From Candidatus Stercoripulliclostridium merdigallinarum (GTDB lineage Bacteria > Bacillota > Clostridia > Christensenellales > DTU072): a DNA stretch of 6,695 nt. Position 1 is the stretch's first letter, and each line of letters begins with the position of its first letter. The notes under the pieces were generated by a model. That model saw only the letters and a list, made by a program, of their open reading frames with translations, searched no databases and was not told the origin of the DNA. Position numbers and translations under genes: made by a program. The stretch covers positions 1 to 6,695 of the forward strand of contig DVNF01000005.1 in the NCBI GenBank assembly GCA_018714575.1. The letters are read 5' to 3'. Positions 1-6,251 of this stretch are shown piece by piece.

Positions 1-63
1 AGGAACGTTCCCGGTCGTTACGATATAGGGATGTTCGAATCGCTTGTAGAATACTTTAAATAA
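1..63 (+). CDS. C-terminal end of an upstream gene, possibly a nucleotidyltransferase-like protein (partial)
   Basis: The first frame is open from the left edge to a TAA at 61-63 and gives 20 residues ending RYDIGMFESLVEYFK. The start and most of the gene lie outside the window. The segment RYDIG resembles the RYDIG/YDIGTPE stretch near the C-terminus of sugar-1-phosphate nucleotidyltransferases such as GalU-type enzymes, but 20 residues are far too few to name a family. The stop lies 17 bases before the fhs start with no terminator between, so the two are probably co-transcribed. That a coding tail is present is fairly likely; its identity is a weak guess. Confidence 0.5.
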   Translation, partial: RNVPGRYDIGMFESLVEYFK

Positions 64-80
64 AACGGGGCGGAGAAATT

Positions 81-1748
81 ATGGCGCTATCCGATATTGA
101 AATCGCACATTCGGTTGCTCCGAAAAACATATACGAAGTGGCTAATGCAGCAGGTATAGACGAAAAATACGTCATACCCTACGGCAGATACAAAGCAAAG
201 ATAGATACCGCCGTATTGAACGGCAAACAGCCGAACGGCAAATTGATTTTGGTCACGGCTTTGACACCGACTCCGGCAGGAGAAGGAAAGACAACAGTTT
301 CCATAGGCTTGGTCGACGCGCTGAGGCGCGTCGGCAAAAAGGCGGTCGCCGCTTTGCGCGAACCCTCGCTGGGACCCGTATTCGGTTTAAAAGGCGGAGC
401 CACGGGCGGCGGCAGATCGCAGATCATTCCCATGGAAGACATAAACCTGCATTTCAACGGCGATTTTCATGCGGTAACTTCGGCAAACAACCTGTTGGCG
501 GCTGTGGTCGATAACCATATCCGCAAAGGTAACGAACTGAATATCGATCCGGCTACGGTGTGCTTTAAACGGTGTTTGGACATGGACGACCGTCAGTTGC
601 GCTTTATCGTTTCGGGACTGGGCGGCGCCGCTCACGGAGTGCCCAGGGAGGACGGCTTCGATATTACCGCAGCTTCCGAAATAATGGCGATATGGTGCCT
701 GAGTAAAGATATTTGGGATCTGAAACGGCGTTTTTCGCAAATTATCGTCGGATATACTTTCGATAAACAGCCCGTCACCGCGGGACAATTAAACGTCCAC
801 GGCGCCATGGCGGTATTGATGAAAGAGGCGATGTATCCGAACCTCGTACAGACGCTGGAAGGCACTCCCGTATTGGTGCACGGCGGACCGTTTGCGAACA
901 TCGCTCACGGTTGCAACACTATAATCGCTACGAAGACGGCGATGTCGATAGCCGATTACGCCGTTACGGAGGCAGGCTTCGGAGCAGACCTCGGCGCCGA
1001 GAAATTTTTGGATATCAAATGCCGTATGGCAGGTATTGTCCCCTCCGCCGTCGTAATGGTTGCGTCGGTTCGAGCGCTGAAGATGCACGGCGGCGTAGCC
1101 AAAGTAGACCTTGGAAAGGAAGACGTCGGCGCGGTAGAAAAGGGCTTTAAAAATCTGGAAAGGCACCTAAGGAATATAACCGAAGTATACGGACTGCCGG
1201 TAGTTGCCGCGTTAAACGTATTCGGTAGCGATACCGAGGCGGAAAAGCAGGCTGTAATACGGCTTTGCCGCGGCGTCGGAGTAGATTGCGTGCCGGCTGA
1301 CGTTTGGGGAAAGGGCTCCGCAGGTACGGTAGAGCTTGCCGAAAAAGTTATCGAGGCGGCTAAGGCTCCTTCCGCGTTCGATTACGCTTACCCGCTGACG
1401 GATTCGGTAGAGGAAAAAATAGAAAAGATTGTTACGCGAGTTTACCGCGGAAAAGGCGCAGAGATTTTAAAACCTGCCGCCGCAAAGTTGGAACGGTTTA
1501 AAGAAATGGGTTACGGGGACTGCCCCGTGTGCATTGCAAAGACCCAGTACAGTTTTTCGGACGACCCCAAAAAGACGGGCGCCCCGGAAGATTTCACCGT
1601 CACGGTCAGGGACGTCAGGTTATCCGCAGGCGCAGGCTTTATCGTAGCTTTGACAGGCGACATTATCACGATGCCGGGACTACCGAAGCATCCGCAATCG
1701 GAAGTCATCGACATAGACGAAAACGGAAATATCGTAGGATTAGAGTAG
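81..1748 (+). CDS. fhs: Formate--tetrahydrofolate ligase (10-formyl-THF synthetase)
   Basis: This cytosolic enzyme joins formate to tetrahydrofolate using ATP, giving 10-formyl-THF for purine and formyl-Met-tRNA synthesis; in acetogens and purine or amino-acid fermenters it is also part of the methyl branch of one-carbon metabolism. The 555-residue length fits the family (about 556). The ATP-binding loop TPTPAGEGKTT is at residues 62-72. The diagnostic stretch EPSLGPVFGLKGGA runs from residue 94 to 107 and is followed by GGG and then PMEDINLHFNGDFHA; the C-terminal MPGLPKHP motif precedes the usual acidic tail ending NIVGLE. The start at 81 is set by GGAG at 72-75, five bases upstream. The gene sits 17 bases after an upstream stop and 12 bases before the flavoprotein gene, suggesting an operon. 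No THF riboswitch is visible in the short leader. The reading frame is intact and looks functional. Identity is very secure. Confidence 0.98.
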   Translation: MALSDIEIAHSVAPKNIYEVANAAGIDEKYVIPYGRYKAKIDTAVLNGKQPNGKLILVTALTPTPAGEGKTTVSIGLVDALRRVGKKAVAALREPSLGPVFGLKGGATGGGRSQIIPMEDINLHFNGDFHAVTSANNLLAAVVDNHIRKGNELNIDPATVCFKRCLDMDDRQLRFIVSGLGGAAHGVPREDGFDITAASEIMAIWCLSKDIWDLKRRFSQIIVGYTFDKQPVTAGQLNVHGAMAVLMKEAMYPNLVQTLEGTPVLVHGGPFANIAHGCNTIIATKTAMSIADYAVTEAGFGADLGAEKFLDIKCRMAGIVPSAVVMVASVRALKMHGGVAKVDLGKEDVGAVEKGFKNLERHLRNITEVYGLPVVAALNVFGSDTEAEKQAVIRLCRGVGVDCVPADVWGKGSAGTVELAEKVIEAAKAPSAFDYAYPLTDSVEEKIEKIVTRVYRGKGAEILKPAAAKLERFKEMGYGDCPVCIAKTQYSFSDDPKKTGAPEDFTVTVRDVRLSAGAGFIVALTGDIITMPGLPKHPQSEVIDIDENGNIVGLE

Positions 1749-1760
1749 TAAAACGGTAAT

Positions 1761-2237
1761 ATGGAATTCAGACCTATCAGAAGGAAAACACTTGCGCTTG
1801 ACGCGGCGGAAACCGAAAGGATTTTAACGGACGGCAGCTACGGCGTATTGTCGTTATCGGGCGACGGCGGCTATCCTTACGGAGTGCCGGTAAATTACGT
1901 TTACGACGGAGCCATATATATACATTCGGCAACGGTCGGGCATAAGGTGGACGCGATAACGAAAAATTCCGCGGTTTCGTTTACCGTAGTCGAACGCCAC
2001 GACGTAAGGCCCGCGCAGTTTGCGACCGCATATACTTCCGTTATTGTTTTCGGCATTGCGGAATTCGTCACGGATACGGCCGGTAAGACAGCCGCTTTGC
2101 GTGCGCTTACGTCAAAGTATTGCCCGAACGAGGGCGAGGACAAAGTATCCGACGAAATAGCGGCGTTTTTCGACAGAACGTCGATAATAAAGATCGTGCC
2201 GCGGCACATTTCCGGAAAGCGCGGTGCGGTAGCATAA
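1761..2237 (+). CDS. Pyridoxamine 5'-phosphate oxidase-like / NimA-family flavin-binding protein
   Basis: The 158-residue product matches the small split-barrel FMN-binding proteins of the PNPOx-like superfamily, in the subgroup that includes NimA (5-nitroimidazole reductase). Visible family marks are YGVLS near residue 27, YPYGVPVNYVY at 38-48, IHSATVGHK at 54-62 (the region that usually contacts flavin phosphate) and SVIVFG at 93-98, ending with IIKIVPRHISGKR. Members of this group are mostly uncharacterised flavin reductases; real nitroimidazole resistance cannot be inferred from the sequence. No membrane segment or signal peptide is seen, so it should be cytosolic. The start follows the fhs stop by 12 bases, and no good Shine-Dalgarno sequence precedes it (ACGG at best), so translation may depend on coupling to fhs. 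A clear terminator follows at 2262-2292. The family call is secure; the substrate is unknown. Confidence 0.88.
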   Translation: MEFRPIRRKTLALDAAETERILTDGSYGVLSLSGDGGYPYGVPVNYVYDGAIYIHSATVGHKVDAITKNSAVSFTVVERHDVRPAQFATAYTSVIVFGIAEFVTDTAGKTAALRALTSKYCPNEGEDKVSDEIAAFFDRTSIIKIVPRHISGKRGAVA

Positions 2238-2261
2238 TTTTTGTATCCATAGCAACAAAAT

Positions 2262-2292
2262 AAATGTCGGGTTTAAGCCCGATATTTTTTTT
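2262..2292 (+). terminator. Rho-independent terminator of the fhs unit
   Basis: The arms 2262-2272 and 2277-2287 pair, with a TCGGG/CCCGA core (2267-2271 with 2278-2282), two G-T wobbles and a TTAA loop at 2273-2276. A run of eight T (2285-2292) overlaps and follows the 3' arm. It begins 24 bases after the stop of the flavoprotein gene, which is a typical placement. Confidence 0.88.
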
Positions 2293-2404
2293 ATACGGTT
2301 TCCGGGTGAAAGGTGCTGCGCGGGTAAACCGTCGCGCCGAAAGCCACGAAACTCCGTTTGCGGACGAAGCGGAAAAACGGCATAGGGTACGCTTGAAAAA
2401 CCTG
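2293..2404. other. Structured GC-rich spacer between terminator and rsmG promoter, function unknown
   Basis: This non-coding stretch holds several inverted repeats: ACGGTTT (2295-2301) with AAACCGT (2326-2332), GCGCG (2318-2322) with CGCGC (2333-2337) enclosing GG-TAAA-CC, and CCGTTT (2354-2359) with AAACGG (2375-2380). The first two pairings overlap and so exclude each other. The stretch does not fit any riboswitch consensus I can recall with confidence; GGTAAACC followed by AAAGCCACG is faintly like the c-di-GMP-I (GEMM) class, but the intervening hairpin and the rest do not match. Any transcript would need a promoter within the preceding terminator region on the plus strand, or one on the minus strand. 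Confidence 0.35.
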
Positions 2405-2433
2405 TTGAAATATTACGCGCGTCATGATATAAT
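2405..2433 (+). promoter_or_regulatory. Sigma-70/SigA-type promoter for rsmG (extended -10)
   Basis: TTGAAA (2405-2410) is separated by exactly 17 bases from TATAAT (2428-2433), and TGA directly before it forms a TGn extended -10. The expected transcription start is near 2440, giving a leader of about 27 bases before rsmG. The site lies just downstream of the previous unit's terminator, which supports it as the start of a new transcription unit. Confidence 0.88.
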
Positions 2434-2466
2434 ATTTGTAATCAAAGATACGATTGGAGCACGCGA

Positions 2467-3165
2467 ATGGTAAATGCCGTAAAAATCGGCGAAATCCTGG
2501 CAGCCGCCGGTTACCCCGTCGGAGCGGAAGCGGAGGAAAAATTCGAAATATATCTAAGGTATTTAACGGAGTGTAACGCAAAGTTGAATTTGACCTCGAT
2601 AGATTCTTCCGACGCGCCGGCAAGGCATTTTGCCGACAGCTTACAGGCGGCGGAATTTATTCCGGACGGAGCTACCGTTCTGGATATAGGTTCGGGGGCA
2701 GGTTTTCCCGGAGTGCCGCTGAAGATATACCGAAACGATATAAAGCTGACGGCATTGGATTCGATTGCGAAAAAAGCTTCCTTTCTGCGCTCGCTGTCCG
2801 TAAAGTTAGGCATAGACTACGAAGTAATATGCGCGCGTGCGGAGGAGCTTGCGGCAGGGAAGTTGCGCGAAAGCTATAGTATCGCGGTCACGCGCGCAGT
2901 AGCGGAACTCAGGGTATTGTGCGAAATCGGATTGCCGCTGATAAAACAGGGCGGCGCGCTGATTTGTTACAAAGGGAAATTATCCGAAACGGAACTGGAC
3001 GCCGGAATAACGGCAGCAAAAAGGTGCGGCGGCAAACTTTCCGACGAAAAGCGGTTTACTTTGTTCGGATCGGACAGATGTATCGTGGTATTCGAAAAGG
3101 TATTCGAGACGCCCCCGGAATATCCCAGACGGTACAAGAAAATCATATCCCAACCTTTAATGTAA
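2467..3165 (+). CDS. rsmG: 16S rRNA (guanine-527-N7)-methyltransferase RsmG (GidB)
   Basis: RsmG transfers a methyl group from S-adenosylmethionine to N7 of G527 in the 530 loop of 16S rRNA; loss in several bacteria gives low-level streptomycin resistance. The 232 residues match the usual 205-240. Family features seen are NLT at 41-43, RHFADSL at 53-59, the SAM-binding motif VLDIGSGAGFPG at 71-82, the acidic LDS at the end of strand 2 (97-99), RAEE at 124-127 and TRAVAEL at 142-148. The C-terminus keeps a YPRRY...PL ending that corresponds to the family's PR-x-x-G-x-P-x-K-x-PL tail in altered form. GGAG at 2456-2459, seven bases before the ATG, sets the start, and the promoter at 2405-2433 precedes it. 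parB follows after 59 bases, a neighbourhood typical of the replication-origin region in many bacteria. The call is very secure. Confidence 0.96.
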   Translation: MVNAVKIGEILAAAGYPVGAEAEEKFEIYLRYLTECNAKLNLTSIDSSDAPARHFADSLQAAEFIPDGATVLDIGSGAGFPGVPLKIYRNDIKLTALDSIAKKASFLRSLSVKLGIDYEVICARAEELAAGKLRESYSIAVTRAVAELRVLCEIGLPLIKQGGALICYKGKLSETELDAGITAAKRCGGKLSDEKRFTLFGSDRCIVVFEKVFETPPEYPRRYKKIISQPLM

Positions 3166-3224
3166 AATATGTAGCCAAAGCTACAAAAATTATAATAATA
3201 TAACCACCGAAAAAGGAGCAGATT

Positions 3225-4115
3225 ATGGCTAGAAGAATCGGAAAAGGACTCAGTGAACTTTTGGCAAATATCGAGGACGAACGCGTACAGGCTCCCGCCA
3301 TGGAATCTGCGGGCGAAGCGGTATACCAAATCGATCTGGAAAGTATCAGCCCGAACCCCGACCAACCGCGTAAGTATTTCAACGAGGACGCGCAAAGGGA
3401 ATTACAGGAATCTATCAAAGTGCACGGCATTTTGCAACCTTTGATCCTGGCAAAGCGCGGCGACGGATATATCATCGTAGCCGGTGAAAGGCGTTATCGT
3501 GCGGCAAAAGCCGTAGGAATGGCCACGGTACCGGCTTTGGTAAAGCGCATCGACGATTCGCTGATGAGGGAGATCAGCCTTATCGAAAACTTGCAACGTG
3601 AGGATCTGAATCCTATCGAAGAGGCGGAGGCGATAGACGAACTGATACGTTTGAACGGCTATACGCAGGAAAAGTTGGCGCAACGTATCGGCAAAGCGCG
3701 TTCTTCCGTAACCAACATTTTAAGGTTATTGGGACTTGACGACGAAGTCAAAGAATTGGTCAGGCAGAACAGGCTGTCCGCAGGACACGCCAGGGCGCTT
3801 GCCGCGGTGGCGAACCGCGAAGCGCAGGTCGATTTTGCTTTCCGCGCGGCGGACGGCGAAATGAGCGTCAGGGAATTGGAACAGCGCATCAAATTCTTCC
3901 TGCATCCCGAAACGGCACCCAGGAAGCTTTCCCCGAAGGAGCGCGAACGCCTCAGCGGCGAAATGCGCGCGTTTGTAGACGATATGAAGCGCGTTTTTGC
4001 TACAAAGGTCAAACTTGTCGGTAACGAATCGAAGGGCAGAATTTATATCGATTACTTCTCCCGCGACGATTTGGAAAGGATCTACGAACTGATCGAAAAA
4101 CTGAAAAACATTTAA
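3225..4115 (+). CDS. parB: ParB/Spo0J-family chromosome-partitioning protein
   Basis: ParB binds centromere-like parS sites, spreads along DNA as a CTP-dependent clamp and works with the ATPase ParA and SMC in chromosome segregation. The 296-residue product shows the full three-part layout. An N-terminal basic segment RRIGKGLSELL (3-13) resembles the ParA-stimulating peptide of ParB proteins. The nuclease-like/CTPase domain contains PNPDQPRKYF (43-52), GILQPL (68-73), GERRYRAAK (87-95, the CTP-binding box) and ENLQREDLNPIEEA (121-134). A helix-turn-helix lies at about 147-171, including LAQRIGKARSSVTNILRLL. The C-terminal dimerisation region, about 266-292, contains RIYIDYFSRDDLERI. AGGAG at 3214-3218, six bases before the ATG, fixes the start. 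The N-terminus favours ParB over the nucleoid-occlusion paralogue Noc. No parA lies between rsmG and parB, unlike the common rsmG-parA-parB order, and no convincing parS site was seen by eye. Confidence 0.95.
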   Translation: MARRIGKGLSELLANIEDERVQAPAMESAGEAVYQIDLESISPNPDQPRKYFNEDAQRELQESIKVHGILQPLILAKRGDGYIIVAGERRYRAAKAVGMATVPALVKRIDDSLMREISLIENLQREDLNPIEEAEAIDELIRLNGYTQEKLAQRIGKARSSVTNILRLLGLDDEVKELVRQNRLSAGHARALAAVANREAQVDFAFRAADGEMSVRELEQRIKFFLHPETAPRKLSPKERERLSGEMRAFVDDMKRVFATKVKLVGNESKGRIYIDYFSRDDLERIYELIEKLKNI

Positions 4116-4133
4116 TTCCGTCAATGCAATGTT

Positions 4134-4184
4134 GTTTCGCGGCAAGACGAAAGCTTTCAACAGGCTGTGCTTTTGCCGCGAAAT
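4134..4184 (+). other. Strong stem-loop in the parB-gltX intergenic region
   Basis: TTTCGCGGCAA (4135-4145) is a perfect 11-bp inverted repeat of TTGCCGCGAAA (4173-4183). G-T and A-T pairs on either side extend it to about 14 bp, enclosing a 23-base loop (4148-4170) that itself holds the palindrome GAAAGCTTTC (4149-4158). No T-run follows directly (ATTCTTGCG), so it is a poor intrinsic terminator. It starts 18 bases after the parB stop and ends about 21 bases before the gltX ribosome-binding site. No T-box GGGTGG-type element is seen. It may protect mRNA ends, attenuate transcription or bind a protein; the function is not known. Confidence 0.6.
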
Positions 4185-4220
4185 TCTTGCGTTTTCGTGT
4201 ATAAAAAGGATAGATATATT

Positions 4221-5672
4221 ATGAAAGTCAGAACCAGATTTGCCCCGTCCCCTACGGGGTTCATGCATATAGGGAACCTGAGAACGGCGCTGTATTCGTA
4301 CTTGTTCGCAAAGCATAACGGCGGCGATTTTATACTTAGGATCGAGGATACGGACGAAAAACGCTATGTCGAAGGCGCGGTCGATTTGATATACCGCACG
4401 CTAAGGACGTCGGGGATCACTCCGGACGAGGGCCCGGGGATCGGCGGCGATGTCGGACCTTATATCCAAAGCCAAAGGAAGGAAATTTATGCCGAGTATG
4501 CCAAAAAGCTGATCGAATTAGGCGGAGCTTACTATTGTTTTTGCTCCAAAGAGCGTTTGGAAACGCTGACCGACGGCGCGGGAAACCATAAATACGACAA
4601 GCATTGCCTGAAACTTTCCAAAGAAGAGATCGAGGCAAAGCTTAAGGCAGGGGAACCGTATGTTATCCGTCAGAACATACCTTTGTCGGGAATGACCGAA
4701 TACGAAGATATGGTTTACGGAAAGATCGCGGTGGACTGCGCCGACCTGGAAGACAACATTTTGATTAAATCGGACGGTATGCCGACGTATAATTTTGCCA
4801 ACGTCATAGACGATCACCTGATGGGTATCACCCACGTCACGCGCGGGGCGGAGTATCTTTCGTCTACTCCGAAGTACAATCTGATTTATCAGGCTTTCGG
4901 TTGGACACCGCCGAAGTACATTCATCTGCCGGCGATAATGAAGGACGCGACTCATAAACTTTCCAAACGCTACGGCGACGCCAATTTCGAAGACTTTATC
5001 GCAAAAGGCTATCTGCCCGAAGCCATAGTCAATTATATAGCTTTGTTGGGCTGGTCGCCGAAGGACGATTCCGAAAAGATGTCGATGGATGAGCTGATCG
5101 CGCGCTTTTCGGTGGACGGTATTTCAAAGTCGGGCAGCATATTCGACGAACCGAAAATGAAGTGGCTGAACGGACTGTACGTACATGAACTTCCCATGGA
5201 AAAGTTTTCCGAATACTCGGCGCCGTGGTACGATAAATCGGTCATAGCGCATAAATACGACTATAAAAAGTGGGACGAGCTGTTGATTTCCAGGATAGAT
5301 ATTTTCTCCGAAATTCCCGAAAAAGTCGCGTTCATCGATCAATTCGGCGAATACGACGTAAACATGTACTATCATAAGAAGTTAAAAGCCGATCCCGAAA
5401 ACGCATTGGTCGCGCTCCGCTATGCCGTTCGCGCGCTGGAAGCTTTGGAAAGCTTTGACCGCGACAGCATCAACGAAGCCTTTGCCGCCGCGGCGGAAGA
5501 GGCAGGGATCAAAAAAGGCTTGCTGCTGTGGAGCGTAAGGATCGCCGTTACCGGAGTCGCGGTAACCCCCGGCGGAGCTACCGAAATGGCGGATATCCTT
5601 GGAAAAGAAGAAACCGTCAGGCGTATTAAATTTTCGATAGAGTTATTGGAGAAAGCCGCATGCAACGCATAG
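4221..5672 (+). CDS. gltX: Glutamyl-tRNA synthetase
   Basis: This class I aminoacyl-tRNA synthetase attaches glutamate to tRNA-Glu in the cytosol; in many Firmicutes the enzyme also charges tRNA-Gln for later amidation by GatCAB, but discrimination cannot be judged here. The ATG at 4221 gives 483 residues, close to the usual 485. It is preferred over an in-frame GTG at 4167 because AAGGA lies at 4206-4210 and because the family starts directly with RTRFAPSPTG. The HIGH-type motif is HIGN (16-19), EDTD is at 42-45, THVTRGAEYL at 204-213 and the KMSKS-type motif is KLSKR (246-250). The helical anticodon-binding region fills the C-terminal part. No canonical promoter was found in the 105-base gap behind parB, which instead carries a stem-loop. 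The 3' end overlaps dut by 13 bases. The reading frame is intact. Confidence 0.97.
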   Translation: MKVRTRFAPSPTGFMHIGNLRTALYSYLFAKHNGGDFILRIEDTDEKRYVEGAVDLIYRTLRTSGITPDEGPGIGGDVGPYIQSQRKEIYAEYAKKLIELGGAYYCFCSKERLETLTDGAGNHKYDKHCLKLSKEEIEAKLKAGEPYVIRQNIPLSGMTEYEDMVYGKIAVDCADLEDNILIKSDGMPTYNFANVIDDHLMGITHVTRGAEYLSSTPKYNLIYQAFGWTPPKYIHLPAIMKDATHKLSKRYGDANFEDFIAKGYLPEAIVNYIALLGWSPKDDSEKMSMDELIARFSVDGISKSGSIFDEPKMKWLNGLYVHELPMEKFSEYSAPWYDKSVIAHKYDYKKWDELLISRIDIFSEIPEKVAFIDQFGEYDVNMYYHKKLKADPENALVALRYAVRALEALESFDRDSINEAFAAAAEEAGIKKGLLLWSVRIAVTGVAVTPGGATEMADILGKEETVRRIKFSIELLEKAACNA

Positions 5673-6145
5673 CCAAGTTTTCGGTCGTATCGTTAAAAGA
5701 GTTTTCGTCGGCGTACGTCGGCGCAGACGTCGAAAGCGTATATTCGTCAATCAGGGTTCCCGAACGGGCAACTACGGGATCCGCAGGATACGATTTTTAT
5801 ACTCCGTTCGATGTCCGTCTGGCGCCCGGCGAAAGCGTAAAAATTCCTACGGGGATCAGGGCGCGGATCGCGGAAGGCTGGGTGTTGCAGGTGTTTCCCC
5901 GCAGCGGATTGGGCTTTAAATACAGGCTGATGTTAAACAATACGGTCGGCATCATAGATTCCGATTATTATTATTCCGATAACGAAGGGCACATAATGAT
6001 AAAAATCTATAACGGCGGCGACAAAGAGGTCAATATCCCCGGAGGCACCGCTTTTGCGCAAGGGATATTCATGCAGTACGGAATAACCGAAGACGACGCA
6101 GTGACTTCGTCCAGGAACGGGGGATTCGGCTCTACCGATAAATGA
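5660..6145 (+). CDS. dut: dUTP diphosphatase (trimeric dUTPase)
   Basis: The enzyme hydrolyses dUTP to dUMP and pyrophosphate, keeping uracil out of DNA and supplying dUMP for thymidylate synthesis. All five motifs of the homotrimeric dUTPase family are present in the 161 residues: GSAGYD (40-45), PRSGLG (80-85), GIIDSDYYYSDNEGHI (97-112, with the catalytic Asp in IDSDY), GTAFAQGIFM (129-138) and the C-terminal lid RNGGFGSTD (152-160). Motif 3 is longer than the IDSDYRGE form of Escherichia coli-type enzymes, and about 35 extra residues precede motif 1; both traits are usual in clostridial dUTPases. The ATG lies inside the end of gltX, with GGAG at 5648-5651 eight bases upstream, so translation is probably coupled. 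A dCTP deaminase is less likely because the dUTPase lid motif is intact. A terminator-like hairpin follows 45 bases downstream. Confidence 0.95.
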   Translation: MQRIAKFSVVSLKEFSSAYVGADVESVYSSIRVPERATTGSAGYDFYTPFDVRLAPGESVKIPTGIRARIAEGWVLQVFPRSGLGFKYRLMLNNTVGIIDSDYYYSDNEGHIMIKIYNGGDKEVNIPGGTAFAQGIFMQYGITEDDAVTSSRNGGFGSTDK

Positions 6146-6190
6146 TTGATCCCGAAAAGAAACTTTTTCTGTCGGCGCCCGTAACAACGT

Positions 6191-6224
6191 AAAAAAAGTT
6201 CGTACCGAAGTACGAACTTTTTTT
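6191..6224. terminator. Bidirectional rho-independent terminator between convergent genes
   Basis: A perfect 15-bp inverted repeat (6191-6205 with 6210-6224) has GTTCGTAC/GTACGAAC as its inner part and a CGAA tetraloop at 6206-6209. Seven A on the left arm and seven T on the right arm give a T-tract in either direction. It lies between the dut stop (6145) and the stop of the minus-strand gene (6252), so it can end both transcripts. Confidence 0.92.
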
Positions 6225-6251
6225 GTTATTATAAGATTTGCGGAATCGATC

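Noticed and set aside
2264..2473. Open frame of 69 codons crossing the terminator, spacer and rsmG promoter
   Set aside because: It starts inside the terminator stem, spans a strong promoter, has no ribosome-binding site and has a composition unlike the real genes.
3170..3204. Small hairpin TGTAGC-CAAA-GCTACA and TATAAT/TATAAC words before parB, as a possible promoter or terminator
   Set aside because: No -35-like hexamer sits at 16-18 bases from either -10 word, and no T-tract follows the 6-bp hairpin; simple AT-rich sequence between co-directional genes explains it.
2967..3395. 142-codon minus-strand open frame across the rsmG-parB junction
   Set aside because: It is antisense to conserved coding sequence at both ends, with no family features.
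4133..4148. Partial resemblance to the Spo0J parS site (TGTTTCGCG versus TGTTTCACG) just after parB
   Set aside because: Only the left half matches; the right half of the 16-base palindrome does not (about 10 of 16 positions overall), and the bases belong to the better-supported stem-loop.
4167..4220. Longer gltX start at the in-frame GTG (18 extra residues)
   Set aside because: It lies in the loop of the stem-loop, has no ribosome-binding site, and the family begins at the downstream ATG just before RTRFAPSPTG.
3726..4316. 196-codon minus-strand open frame opposite parB and gltX
   Set aside because: It is antisense to two well-conserved genes and has no recognisable motif or ribosome-binding site; it is a shadow of codon bias on the other strand.
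4821..4860. RGAEYL in glutamyl-tRNA synthetase in place of the RGEDH or RAEEW forms
   Set aside because: RG-x-EYLSSTPKY is common in clostridial GltX as far as I recall, and the HIGN and KLSKR signature motifs are intact, so there is no sign of altered function.
5747..6000. Extended motif 3 and long N-terminus of the dUTPase as a novel variant
   Set aside because: The IDSDYYYSDNEGH form and the N-terminal extension are, as far as I recall, the normal clostridial dUTPase pattern.
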